Shown: piece by piece, positions 34,427-44,811 of the stretch | How positions within the stretch are numbered: position 1 is the stretch's first letter | How the letters are laid out: each line of letters begins with the position of its first letter | NCBI GenBank assembly: GCA_019155205.2 | Contig: JAHNZQ020000181.1 | Span: 3,401,305-3,465,304, forward strand | Source: Gracilaria vermiculophylla | Lineage: Eukaryota; Rhodophyta; Florideophyceae; Gracilariales; Gracilariaceae | DNA: 64,000 bases | Reading direction: 5' to 3' | Position numbers and translations under genes: made by a program | The notes under the pieces: model-generated | What the model was told of the DNA's origin: nothing | What the model saw: only the letters and a program-made list of their open reading frames with translations | Database searches by the model: none

Positions 34427-35838
34427 CTGTCTAGGTCAGAGTACGCCTATTTGGATTTTGTATATCGATGTTTTTAAGATTTAATTGAGAGTTTGTACAT
34501 CAAGTATACTTTTTTGGTCTTTTTCAGACAGAAAAACAGTCATGTATCTTTCGAAAACAGACATAAATCTTCTCTATGTAATTGAAATTTGAGTGGTACA
34601 GGTGTTAAGCTACAAATTAGAAATCACAAGGAAAGGAGCTTGTGACAAAAAACCCTCAGTTTCTTAGTGCTCAGTGGCCATTTTGTAGATAGTTCAGAAA
34701 TAGTACAGCTATGAATATAGTGCTTTTTCATTGTTGGGTAACTCAGCCTAAAAGATCCATACTGTTCACCAGAATGAATGATGAATGCGTATTACAACTG
34801 GTTTCCATAATACTATAGTATTAAAATCCATTATTCGCATAAACATGCCCGGTGTCTAATTTTTGTGAAAGTGATTACTTCATGCTCGGTAATGAAACCA
34901 ATTTGTCTAATGCATGTGGAGTTACCAGTTAAATCTTGGAAAAAGACTCAAATAATCATTGAATGCAATGCATAATGCTTATAAGCTGTAGTTGAAAACA
35001 TAAAACCACTTTGATTTATAAATAGGAACAAATAAATAATAGTTGAAGATATACTGTGACTCAGTAAGGAGAAACGGGGACAAATAAATATCAATTTCCG
35101 GATATTCAACATTTTATAGAAATTCTAAATTGACGTAGGGAATTCGAAAGCAGAGCTTCGTATCATTGTCGGAGAGAAAAGCAGAACTATTTGTTTCAAA
35201 GAAGTCTGTCAGAAAAAGACAATAGCTTTTACTCTTACGGTAACACATGTATTATAATAGTAACATGCCTTTCAATGTATATGGAAACAAGTTACTCACA
35301 TGCAAAAATTATGTAAAGAGGCGGGAGAACGTGGAAAATATGAAACTGTTGGTAAAAGTTTAGTTTGTGGTCATGATTCTTTGGATAAAAAGAAAATACG
35401 ATTATATCACTGCCTTACAGAAGATACAGTATGATTGCCATTTTTTTGGAAGGGCATAGAAATGGATAATTCACGAACTGCTCGCAAATTATCTTAGACT
35501 TTAAGAATTCGCTAATTCTACGGAGGTTTTTTACAGCATAATAGAAGTTTTTAAACAAAGGTAAATACTAGAGTATGGAATGTTTTAAAAATTTTCTTTT
35601 AAAAAATAGCATGAAGTTTTGATGGTTTATGATAGATAATATTTTATTATCTAGCGAATGCGTTGGTAATTTTATTTCCGAGTAGGAAGTTCAAGACGCC
35701 ACTATATGGTCGGTTTGAATCTTACATCCACTTATACGCGTTTCCGGCCGCGCAGTGCGAACTAGCTAACTGAGAAAGTCAGGGAGATATCCCTGTTCGT
35801 GAAGCCCGCGGCTATTTAGTCTGGGGTTTTTTAGTTTG
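34427..35838. other. AT-rich intergenic, no gene seen
   Basis: About 1.4 kb of AT-rich sequence with no open frame of note, no recognised repeat and no RNA gene that could be recognised by eye. Confidence 0.5.
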
Positions 35839-36085
35839 CCACGATTTTCAAGCAGTATCAGAACTTTTCGAAATTTTTCGATGTTTTCTGTTTTTTCTTG
35901 ATTATCGGGAAGGGAAATCTATTTTTCTTTCTGTTGGTGTTCCCAAAGCCATCAAGCGGCGGGAAATTTATTTTTCCACGGGTTTTCGGGCAGTATTAGG
36001 AAGTTTCGATATTTTTCGAAGTTTTCTGTTTTTTCTTGATATCCCGGGAAAGGAAATTTATTTTCTCTCTGCGGGTGATTCCTGG
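35839..36085 (+). repeat. tandem duplication, period 137 bp
   Basis: Two copies starting CCACGATTTTCAAGCAGTAT (35839) and CCACGGGTTTTCGGGCAGTA (35976). Both contain GTTTTCTGTTTTTTCTTGAT and a GGGAA(A)GGAAAT tract. They lie directly upstream of the DIRS-like coding relics and may be part of the terminal or leader repeat of that element. Confidence 0.75.
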
Positions 36086-36505
36086 GAGAGATATTGTGTC
36101 TGATTGTTCGTTTCTGTTGTTTGCTAATTGTTTGTGATTGTGTCTGTTCGCTTGGCGGGGATTCTCTCTCAGGATTGTTTCTCTCGTCCAAGCGGACGGG
36201 CATAGCCACGTGGACAAATGGTCACGTCTGACACTTTTGAGAAGATTTCGTGTCTTATTTGGAAATCGGAAGGTCCGACCAGTTGAAATTAGAGTAATGC
36301 TCTACGGGTCCGGCGAAAACGAGGCCCAGACCTAGTTCCACTAGTATGGGGGTCAGGTGACGGCTGAACAATTTTAGGCCTTGCACTCAGTCGGAAGCAG
36401 CCCTTCTAAATGAGCAAGCCTCTACTATGGTTTAAATTAGCCTTCCGATTGGTTTGGGTCGACTTTAAAGTGAAGTAGCGACCTGCTTATTTAAAAGAAA
36501 AAACT

Positions 36506-37475
36506 TTGACCTCTGTTTTGGCGAAAGCTATTAAATGCAGGGGAGGCCCTGCCCTGGAATTGTTCGAGGAAAGATTCGGAGCGAGGTCATTTGAATATCT
36601 TGGTGAGAGAGCGAATAGCAAGAAAGAATTGCTTGATGCACTCAGAAAGGAAATGACGAGGATACCGTTGGAAGGAAGTGTTGAGACGCTCCTTCTGGCG
36701 GTACGAGATAGACCATATCCATTGTATGTTACAGATGAAGACGATCGGAGTAGAAAGGCTCCTGCGGTAAGTATGTCTCAGTGACCTGAGAGCTTCGACG
36801 AGTAGTCAAAGAGTGGTGACGAGTACTAGGATGCCTCTGAGACAGAAGAAACACGTACACCACTCAATGAAGGCGATCTTCTTGAATTGCTTTTGTCAAA
36901 ACTTTTTGTTATGAAGGAAGAATTGACCAAATTGCTTAACAATCAGGAGGTATTTGAAGCGAAGGTAAAGCGGCTCAAGCGAAAGAAGCGTTCCTGAACC
37001 CAAGATCTTGCCGTTGATCTTCATCGAGCTTTAGCCAACGGAGTAATAGAGCCCTAGAATCTTTGGGGCGGCTCATCAGGAGCAGAGCAGGAGGGTGTTG
37101 CAGAGCTGGTCGTGAAGAATAGTAAGAAATCCATCAAGAAATTCTTTTAGAAGTTCGTGGCCCGTCTTTTTTCCGGACCAGTCCTTAGTTGTGGACCAGC
37201 TTATGTGGGAAGATATGCTCAGGAAGGCTTTCAAAAATTATCCGACCGTTGTGGCGTGGGTAGAAGCTTGTCAGCTCAACCATACTCGAAATATCCAAGA
37301 GAGTGCTTGCCTTGCGAAAATAGTAGAATGTGTTTTAGATTCAGTTGGGATTTTAAAAGCCCGACGTGAACTGGCAGTTGAAGTTGCTCTCCGCCGTTTA
37401 GTGGCTGTTGTTATGGCAGATAATTCGGGCAGGTGGGATGCAGTCAGAGAATTGGGAGAGACCAATTACGAGTAA
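36506..37475 (+). pseudogene. DIRS-like element N-terminal (gag-like) region
   Basis: Frames at 36506-36784 and 37191-37475 look coding (LFEERFGARSFEYLGERANS; MLRKAFKNYPTVVAWVEACQ; RRELAVEVALRRLVAVVMAD). Between them lies a charged segment, KVKRLKRKKR, near 36970. No named domain is recognised; the Gag role is inferred only from position before RT. Confidence 0.45.
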
Positions 37476-37961
37476 CTACCGGAAACGTTTCTTTGAAAGC
37501 TGCTTAAGTCGGCTAAGCTTCGTCGAGAGCTCGTGGAACGCCCTCAAAAGTCTGCCTCGCAAGGCGGAAAGACGTAGTAGGGGGTCTTCTCTCCAGTTTA
37601 AAGAACAACAACTACTACAATTTGCACGATGCACGAGAGGTACATGCTTCCCCTGCAGTGGGTGATTCCATATGGGAGCAGGCATACGCAAGGTAGTAGT
37701 ACGCGAAGAAGCCAGCGTCAAGTAAAATGGATGCTGCTAGACTCGATTCTGTGCAGCCTTGTGTCTGGGCTTAATGGAGTCTATACCGGGCATGTCTTCT
37801 TGCGATCGCCCATTTGTGTTGATAGAAGCGCTGTTCAAAGGTTGGCTGTCCCCTTCTTGCGAAGCATCGGGGAGGAAGCGTTCCGCCAAAAATATTTCGA
37901 AGCGGGGGTCTCCGTCCTAGAAGTAGACATACTGTTTTATGGTTAAAATCACACCTGGGAA

Positions 37962-38760
37962 TTGGTCAACCCAAACTTAGTGTCACTGCCGGTTGAAGGC
38001 TTGGCATCGTCTGCAGATGTTCTGGGACTAATACCCGAAAAAATTCGTTTACAATATAGTTCGGAAGACCTCTTGGTCATAGACGGAAAAAGTAGAAAGC
38101 CACCCAAAAACATATTTTGTTGGGTGAAAGAAGTAGAATATAAAAAGCTTATCAAAAACTCAGAAGGGGTTGAAATAATTTCGATGGAAAGGGAACAAGC
38201 AGAAATTACAAATGGGGTCTTTACTGTGCCCAAAAGGATAGAAAGGCGTTCAGCGCCTAATCATTGACGCTCGAAATGCCAACAAGGCTTTTATAGTGGC
38301 GCCAGATGCTGAACTACCTAATCTGGGGCACCTAGCAAAACTATATTTGTCGCAAGGCAAAAGTTATACGTTGGGAAAACCAATATGGATATATAGTATC
38401 ACAGAATGAAGATGCCCGAATTGTCAAGGAATTTATTCGGTTTGCCTTTTGTTAACTCGGACTGCTCGCAGAAATACTCTGTTAGATGTTCTATGCCAAT
38501 AGGATGGACGTACTATATTTTCACTGTGCAAAGCCTACACAGACATCTGCTTGAGCGGGCTCGGTTGGAAAAAGCATGACTGGATTACGAGCATTACGGA
38601 AGTTTTGGACTTTCAGTTTGGGGCGTATGCCGATGATTATTTTTCTTTTGGGACAAACATGGAGAAAGTAATAGAAAATTTAAAAGCGGTTGTTGGAAGT
38701 ACCCCTTCCTGGGTTGTTACAGCCCTACGCAGTAAAGATGCGTAAATTAATGAGGACGAG
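37962..38760 (+). pseudogene. DIRS-like reverse transcriptase
   Basis: The frame 37962-38267 leads into RLIIDARNANKAFI (after a frameshift at about 38262), a conserved RT block. A GWTYYIFTVQSLHRHLLERA block follows in another frame. The catalytic motif is FGAYADDYFSFG (38614-38649), with YADD intact. Stops at about 38405 and 38755 and several frameshifts inactivate it. Confidence 0.7.
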
Positions 38761-38959
38761 AAAAGCAATTCTTCAGAGGCAAAGGCGGAAGTTGAAGGTG
38801 TTACAGAGAGTGTAAGGCAGATAGGCGTGGTTTTTGTTACTCCAAACGCCATTGTTCTCAGTTTTATCTGCAGTATGTAAGTTGAGTCGAGCAGAAACAG
38901 ACACTGTGGTAGCGTCAAAAGCTGCCAAACAGGAACTGTCCCTGCTCGTGCTCTCTCAC

Positions 38960-39410
38960 CTTTAATACACGTTAATTTAACTCGAGAGGTCTCGGCGACG
39001 ATTATCTGTGTTGACGCTAGTTTCCGGGGTGGGGGCGTTGAATATACAAAGGGAGCAAACCGTCTTTGGCTACTGCGGAAATACGCAGAAAAACAAGCTA
39101 AATGGATCGAAACACAATCATGGAAACTTGCCATCAGACACAAGTGCATAAGACATCACCTATACACCTTTTAGAGGGAGAAGCATGCATACTCGGCATT
39201 CGTTAGGAGTAAAGACAACAGAAACAGTTTGGCAAACGTCGTATTGTCTTCATAGACAATCAGGCGCTCATCGGAGCGCTACGAAAAGGGCGTAGCAGTG
39301 TGAAAAGATTTAATCAGATATGTCGAAGAGTCGCGGTTATACTCTTAGTGGCCAATCTTGGGCTTAAGCCATTTTATGTGCCATCAGCTATTTATCCTGC
39401 TGATTAACCC
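38960..39410 (+). pseudogene. DIRS-like RNase H
   Basis: Blocks spread over frames: TIICVDASFRGGGVEYTKGA with the first Asp, then LEGEACILGIR with the Glu, then VFIDNQALIGALRKGRSSVK with the next Asp, ending in YVPSAIYPAD. The acidic residues are preserved although the frame is not. Confidence 0.6.
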
Positions 39411-40340
39411 TCCCGGGATTTATGAGCTTGACAACAAAAAGGTAAAGCCTCGCACTCTCAAAAATTATCGAAAAAATCTAAAACACTGTGCCCATTGGTT
39501 GAAAACGCTAGAAGATTTTGAACGGACCTATTCATCGATAAAAGGGATGATAGGCTTTTTATACGGTACTGTGTGGAGCGACATACGGCGAACCCCGATT
39601 TGCAATGAGCGCAACCCGCTCAAGCTAAGGCTGGTTTAGGATTCTTTTACCCAGATTTAACCGGTAATCTGCCCTTGTCCACGCTTAGCATTCAAAGGTG
39701 GATATATGCAAGACCAGCTCAGAATCATGGGTTTAGTCTGGAATCAATCGCATCTGCCTTGGCTTTGGATCTTTTCCGGCATGGGTAACAGGGTATTGGC
39801 ACCGGCATCTTACTTCTCTTCGAAGGCTATTCACGGCTCGGCGATCTTCTGGGCTTAAACACGGATAATATCGTTATCCTGGACTTGACCACACCAAGGC
39901 CTCATTACGCCAGCATGAATATTGCAATTTCAAAGAGAGGACGGAATGACACAGTCACAGTCCGGCCGTATTCTCTCATGGTGTTATTGTCCCGTCTCGT
40001 AGATAGGCAAAGGCTATTGAGAGAGCTCAAACTCTTCACCATACCGCCTGCTCGATTTCGAGCTCATCTTCGCCGTTCAGCGCAACGAATTGGTATTAAC
40101 AAGGCTGTGACCCCCCATATGTTGCGTTTTGGTGGTGCCCGAACTGATAAACTTTATGATCGTCTTCCAGACCATAAAATTAAGAACCGGTGTCGCTGGC
40201 AGTCTTAGAAGAACTTTAAACTTTACATTCAGCCTCATCGCATGTACAGTTTTCTTAAGAGTTCAACAGAACGCCAGCGGCTCGATTTTCAGGCGGTGGT
40301 TACCAACGCATCAAAGTTATTAAACGTTTTGCCACCCTGT
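39411..40340 (+). pseudogene. tyrosine recombinase of the DIRS-like element
   Basis: An N-terminal core-binding-like segment is visible (KPRTLKNYRKNLKHCAHWLK). The catalytic domain shows LLFEGYSRLGDLLGL with the first Arg, then TPHMLRFGGAR with the H-x-x-R box at 40116-40127, then RCRWQS near the C-terminus, a stop, and NFKLYIQPHRMYSFLKS with candidate nucleophile Tyr. In DIRS elements this enzyme inserts circular DNA without duplicating the target. Stops at about 39639, 39789 and 40206 disable it. Confidence 0.7.
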
Positions 40341-41058
40341 TGGGTTGAGGGTCGGGAGTGAGTGCATGCAAAAGTATAGGAGCAGGAAGCCAAATGGAAA
40401 TAAAAAGAAGATAAGGAGTTTCTTGGAAGCGATTTTGGACTCATGAATTTTTTAATGGGATATGTCTTGGACTTAGAAATTTTCTCGCTCATGTCAAAAG
40501 TCGTTTTTGAACGGCTTTTTTCATAGAATCAATAATTCTTGTGGAGAATCACGAATAATCGAATTCCGATCTCGGCGGGAACACCCTGGGGCCTAGGAAT
40601 TTATTGGATGGGTTCATAGGACTATAATGGAATCTCTTGGGGGTTTCGGCCTGATTAGTCGGGAAGACTGTGGGACTTTGTAGTTCCTCGGCGGGGACAT
40701 TCTCAGTTTTGAACGAGTTATTGAACAGTTCCAAACTTTCTGTTTAAAATCAGAAAGTTCTGAATTTCGGACTGTAACAGATTTTCTAGGTCCTAGGGTG
40801 AGTCCACTAACAGATGGGGTTGCTGGGGATGGGTTGGCCTCCATCGGGCTATCCAGGACTAAGGGCTCACACAGTGCTTCTTGTGGATCTGTTTTCAAGT
40901 AATAGCTTCGTACAAATAAAACAATTGTTGTTGTTGAAATAAATATTATTTCTTTTCTCTTAGGCGCAAAGCGAAGCGAATGCGAAGCGGAGACAATGAA
41001 CTTTAGCTAACAAACGTAGAGAGCTGGCAAGAATTATACTAAGTAGGAAATATATATA

Positions 41059-42334
41059 CAGTGCGTTTCAAAAACATATTACCCCTCAAAAGCGCGCCAC
41101 AACTGTACTCTAGGCTAGATTCTGCACATAGTCTATGTAAAATCGTTTCAAAAAGATATGTACACCGTCTTCTTTCCAGTGGAAATGGCTCAAGGTACGC
41201 CAATTTCCAAGCAAGAACAGCTTTAAATCGTAAAGTTAAATGCCGAAAAACATTCCAACAGTGCTCTCACTAAAACATTGAAGCGTTCTAAGGTCATAAT
41301 TGCTACTTTTCTCAAAACTCCGACTCTTTATGGATTAAAACGATCTCCGGGACGCTCTAAGAAGCTCAGCTCAGCAAATAAAAGAGGAAACAAAAGAGAG
41401 CTCTGCAAAAAAAGTGTCGTGCAAAAAAACTGAAAGAAATCTCAATCTAAACGTTTCTAAATCAACTACATGGAGGCAGATAAACAGCACAAGTTTATAT
41501 AAATATAAAAAATTAAAAAAACTTTCTTCCTCCAAGACCAGCACAAGCAAAACGGAGTTGACTGTTGTGCTGGTAAAGCCTACTTGAAAAAGTAATGGGA
41601 AAGTGTCATTTTTACAGATGAAGAAAAGATAAATTTGCACAGACCAGATTGCTATAAATCTTATTAGCACGGTCTTAGAAAGAGGCATCATGAGTTTTAC
41701 ACCAGACATTCAGGTGAAGGCTCTGTAATGGTCTGGGCGGGTGTTTGTAAAAAATGTTTCACGAAAATTGCATTTATTGAAACAAACATGAACGCTGAAA
41801 AATATCAAGAAGTTCTATACAGTTATTTGCTACCATTTGGTTTATCTTTCCATGAAGAAAACTTCATTTTTTAAATGGGTAATGCGCCTGTACAAACTTC
41901 ATTCATAATCAAAAATTGGGTACAGGAGTCTAAGGTATCTGTTTTAGAGTGGCTGGCACGCTCACCAGATTTGAACCAAATCGAAAACGTTTGAAAACTG
42001 CTGGCGAGGATGGTTTATGCGCATGGAAGGCAATTTCAGACAGTTTTTGAACTCAAAAACTGTATTAAAAATTGCTGGAAATCTATAACAATTTCAACCG
42101 TGGAAAAGTACAGCTATTCGATGCTGAAATCTTGCACTAGCGTTATACAGCAAAAAGGATGCATAATAGACTTTTGAGCGTCGCGCAGTAAAGATTTGTT
42201 ATTGATGATCATATGTTATTGAAACGGTTTTTTGTCTTTATTTTTTTCTGAAACCTATTTTTGTAGGCGTACTGTATACATTTGGTAGTTTTTTTGATAT
42301 TTCACAGCATGTCGTATGTTTTTGAAACAGTCTG
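41059..42334 (+). mobile_element. Tc1/mariner transposon relic
   Basis: Terminal inverted repeats CAGTGCGTTTCAAAAACATA and CAGACTGTTTCAAAAACATA differ at only three positions. The element is flanked by TA on both sides (41057-41058, 42335-42336), the Tc1/mariner target duplication. It encloses one transposase frame. Confidence 0.9.
41185..42177 (+). pseudogene. Tc1/mariner transposase
   Basis: A single frame of 331 codons from ATG to TGA without net frameshift, but with several in-frame stops (for example near 41222, 41431, 41458, 41500, 41506). It reads MAQGTPISKQEQ, then a helix-turn-helix region ending YGLKRSPGRSKKLSSANKR. The catalytic blocks are VIFTDEEKINLH, GSVMVWAGVC, then MGNAPVQTSF, where the family has D-N, then RSPDLNQIENV with the Glu. 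Loss of the second Asp plus the stops mean no activity. Confidence 0.85.
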
Positions 42335-42336
42335 TA

Positions 42337-43385
42337 TGTATCCATACTGTATAATAAAATTTATGTAGAACACTACTTAAAATAAGCACAGTTCTAGCAA
42401 TACTTTCAGGTTGACCAAAGACAGAAGTCATGCGGAGTGTTCAAGATGAAATAATTGCTTATATTAAAATCAATTGAAGCATTGCACTGCTGTGACAGAG
42501 TTGACATGGGGCATATTATGTAATTAGTGTCAACGAAATAATCTCCAGATAATTAATCATTAACCTACAAGGTTTTCAGCAACTGCAACTCTATTTATAT
42601 GCAAATGCAACAGAGTTCATTCAAAGCCAAAAAGATATTAAACTGACAAAAAGGCATGCATCATGAAATTGTAAAGTCAATGCAGCTGCATTCGTAATGC
42701 AGATGACCAAACCGTAGATGTATTCAAGGGTGCGGACGAACTCTCTTAATAGATTAAACCGAATGACAAATGGGTAATCGGATCATCGAAGATTGAAAAG
42801 GAAAAACACAGAGAGTGTGGAGCGTTGAAACTCTTCGAGCTAATCCTATTGTGCTCTACCACCTTGCCTATCCGCAGAATGAGCATCGATCACTCTGTTT
42901 TCCTCTCTCGATGAATGATATCGCTCCTCTCATGGAATATTTCATAACTGCACAACCCACATTAGTTCTGACTTTCCATCTTAAAAAGTTTGAGAAACAG
43001 TCATTTTGAATAGTAATATAATGAATGCTTTACAAGAGCAACTAGTGCGTTGCGTGAAAGATGTAAGTACAAACATTTTACTATCAAGGTGTTTTGCACC
43101 CATCAGAGCAGGGAAATGGAGAAATGATGTGTTGTTTTGAGTGCACGCAGTACTTGTCTTCTGTATAAAGATGTGCGCCTTAGAGAGGTCGACGTTGGTT
43201 CTGATGTATACCGTTAAGAAAGTATGTTTTGGTCGCGACTATTACTCTTGACAATGAAGGGACTATACTGAAGCCCGTGATTTGTCCTGCTAACGCGCGT
43301 CGTACAGACGCATCAAAGGCGAATCATTCGCTCTTCGACAGCTCAGCACTTCTACTTCACAAAACGAACAAAGCATAAGGAGGTA
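42337..43385. other. intergenic, no gene seen
   Basis: About 1 kb of mostly AT-rich sequence without a supportable gene. The short frame at 42815-43009 has no recognisable domain. Confidence 0.45.
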
Positions 43386-44111
43386 CTAAGAAGTCCCAAA
43401 AGTTCGTTGCTCACTTCCATTAGGAAAACACTCTACGAAGTCATCTTGATCCACTTGGCAACTTGTTCTCATCATGTTCAGCTCTTGTACCAAACAATCT
43501 ATCTCATCGTCCGCCTGTTGCTTCACACTGTCGACGGCGCGTCTCAAGTCACCGACTCGCGCCCTCAGACTCTCATTCTCCATTTCTGCCATGGACATCT
43601 CACCAATTCTGGCATACAACAAGTCTCTTTCATGGGCAGCGTCACATTCACAACCACTGGGCTGTTTCCGATGCAAACTCTCGCGACGATTCTTCAGAGC
43701 CAAGTCCAATCTCGAGAGTGACAGTGATGAGAATCTGGAGGACATTCGCCTTTCAGACGCTTCACTCTCTGTTCGATGAGAGCGCCTCTGAGGCTTACTA
43801 GACTGTCGATCGGCACCCGGTGTAGACATGGAAGCCATAGAGACGGTTACCGGAGACGAGGAGAAATTAGATAAGATCTCATTCTTGCACACCGTCTCTT
43901 GCGAGTCGCACTGTTGCTTGACTGTATTGGATGTATCGTGTTCATTCGGAGACGTCGAGCCGCGGCCCACGGGACGCTTCTCAACAAAAGGTTTTGCAAA
44001 GCGCTGGGAGAAGCGCCTGCTGAGAATCCCGGAGACTCGACGCATTAAGACTGAGCGCCTTCGGAGCGGGTGTTCTGAAGGGTTGGCCCTCATCTCGCTT
44101 GCGGTCTGCAT
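43386..44111 (-). CDS. hypothetical basic protein with coiled coil
   Basis: An ATG-started frame of 241 codons. Residues ~1-60 are strongly basic (RRRSVLMRRVSGILSRRFSQ), residues ~60-140 Ser-rich, and residues ~160-215 form a heptad-rich coiled coil (YARIGEMSMAEMENESLRAR, then VGDLRRAVDSVKQQADDEID). The basic start could be a nuclear or DNA-binding tail. No family is recognised. A diverged copy of the coiled-coil part is at 49130-49320, evidence that this sequence was under coding constraint. It may be the last exon of a longer gene including 44509-44811. Confidence 0.55.
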   Translation of the reverse strand: MQTASEMRANPSEHPLRRRSVLMRRVSGILSRRFSQRFAKPFVEKRPVGRGSTSPNEHDTSNTVKQQCDSQETVCKNEILSNFSSSPVTVSMASMSTPGADRQSSKPQRRSHRTESEASERRMSSRFSSLSLSRLDLALKNRRESLHRKQPSGCECDAAHERDLLYARIGEMSMAEMENESLRARVGDLRRAVDSVKQQADDEIDCLVQELNMMRTSCQVDQDDFVECFPNGSEQRTFGTS

Positions 44112-44233
44112 GGGAAGCTCATAGGTTCTCCATCGCTAAGCATCGTGCTATGTGCGCCGGAATACTGCGTGAAATCTGAGGCGGTTGGAGACAAGTTCGG
44201 AAGGTGCCCCTTTGCAATCGGCATCCAAGCCAA

Positions 44234-44811
44234 TCAACAAGAGATGCGTTCGACTGTGAGGACGTGTACCAGACGGCACCCGGTGGCGCCATTTTGGTTG
44301 GCACCGTGCAGCTGGCTTGGAAAGGATGCACGCGCGCGCGGGACGTTGTGACCGCTGCGCTGCAATATCAGTGGTGACGAAGTGGCGCACATGTGACAGT
44401 AATTTTTCATCTGCTCTCCGCCAGCTGTGCGCCAATGATTTGCGCTGGAGCTCGCCTTGATGTCGTTTGCATCTTCCACGTCATTCCACGTCTCAAAACG
44501 GAATTTGATCACTTCACCTCCGCCATGGCTGCCTGTGAGATGGCACGAATACTGGCCACAGCTTGTGCACGGCAGGCCATCGTGAGAGAAAAAGCATTGA
44601 ACATGACTTTTCCGATGGGATCAACATTCTCGCGATAGATTGAGAGTCTCAATTCTTTTGAAAAAAGTAGCAGCTTTGACTTGCCTCGGTACCACTCAAT
44701 CCAAGCGCATGCTAACCTTGAAACCACAGATTTGTAATGTTCATCCATACGAGTATCTTTCTTAGCTTCAAATGGCCAGAGAATTGCTTCACTATACCCA
44801 TAAGTAAACAT
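44234..44811 (-). CDS. hypothetical protein, possible upstream exons
   Basis: The frame 44811-44509 starts at an ATG and reads protein-like (SVVSRLACAWIEWYRGKSKL, then FNAFSLTMACRAQAVASIRA). A second frame overlaps its stop by 4 bases (44512-44234, FRFETWNDVEDANDIKASSS), suggesting an intron or a frameshift at that point. No domain is recognised. It lies on the same strand and just upstream of the coiled-coil gene, so the two could be one gene. Confidence 0.3.

Larger units (their letters stand above)
35839..40900 (+). mobile_element. decayed DIRS-like (tyrosine recombinase) retrotransposon
   Basis: The order gag-like, RT, RNase H, tyrosine recombinase, with no DDE integrase, is diagnostic of DIRS-like elements. 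All domains carry stops and frameshifts. Terminal repeats were not proven: the 5' side has the 137-bp tandem repeat, and the 3' side (40500-40900) has GGCGGGAACA/GGCGGGGACA repeats. Outer limits are therefore approximate. Confidence 0.65.
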
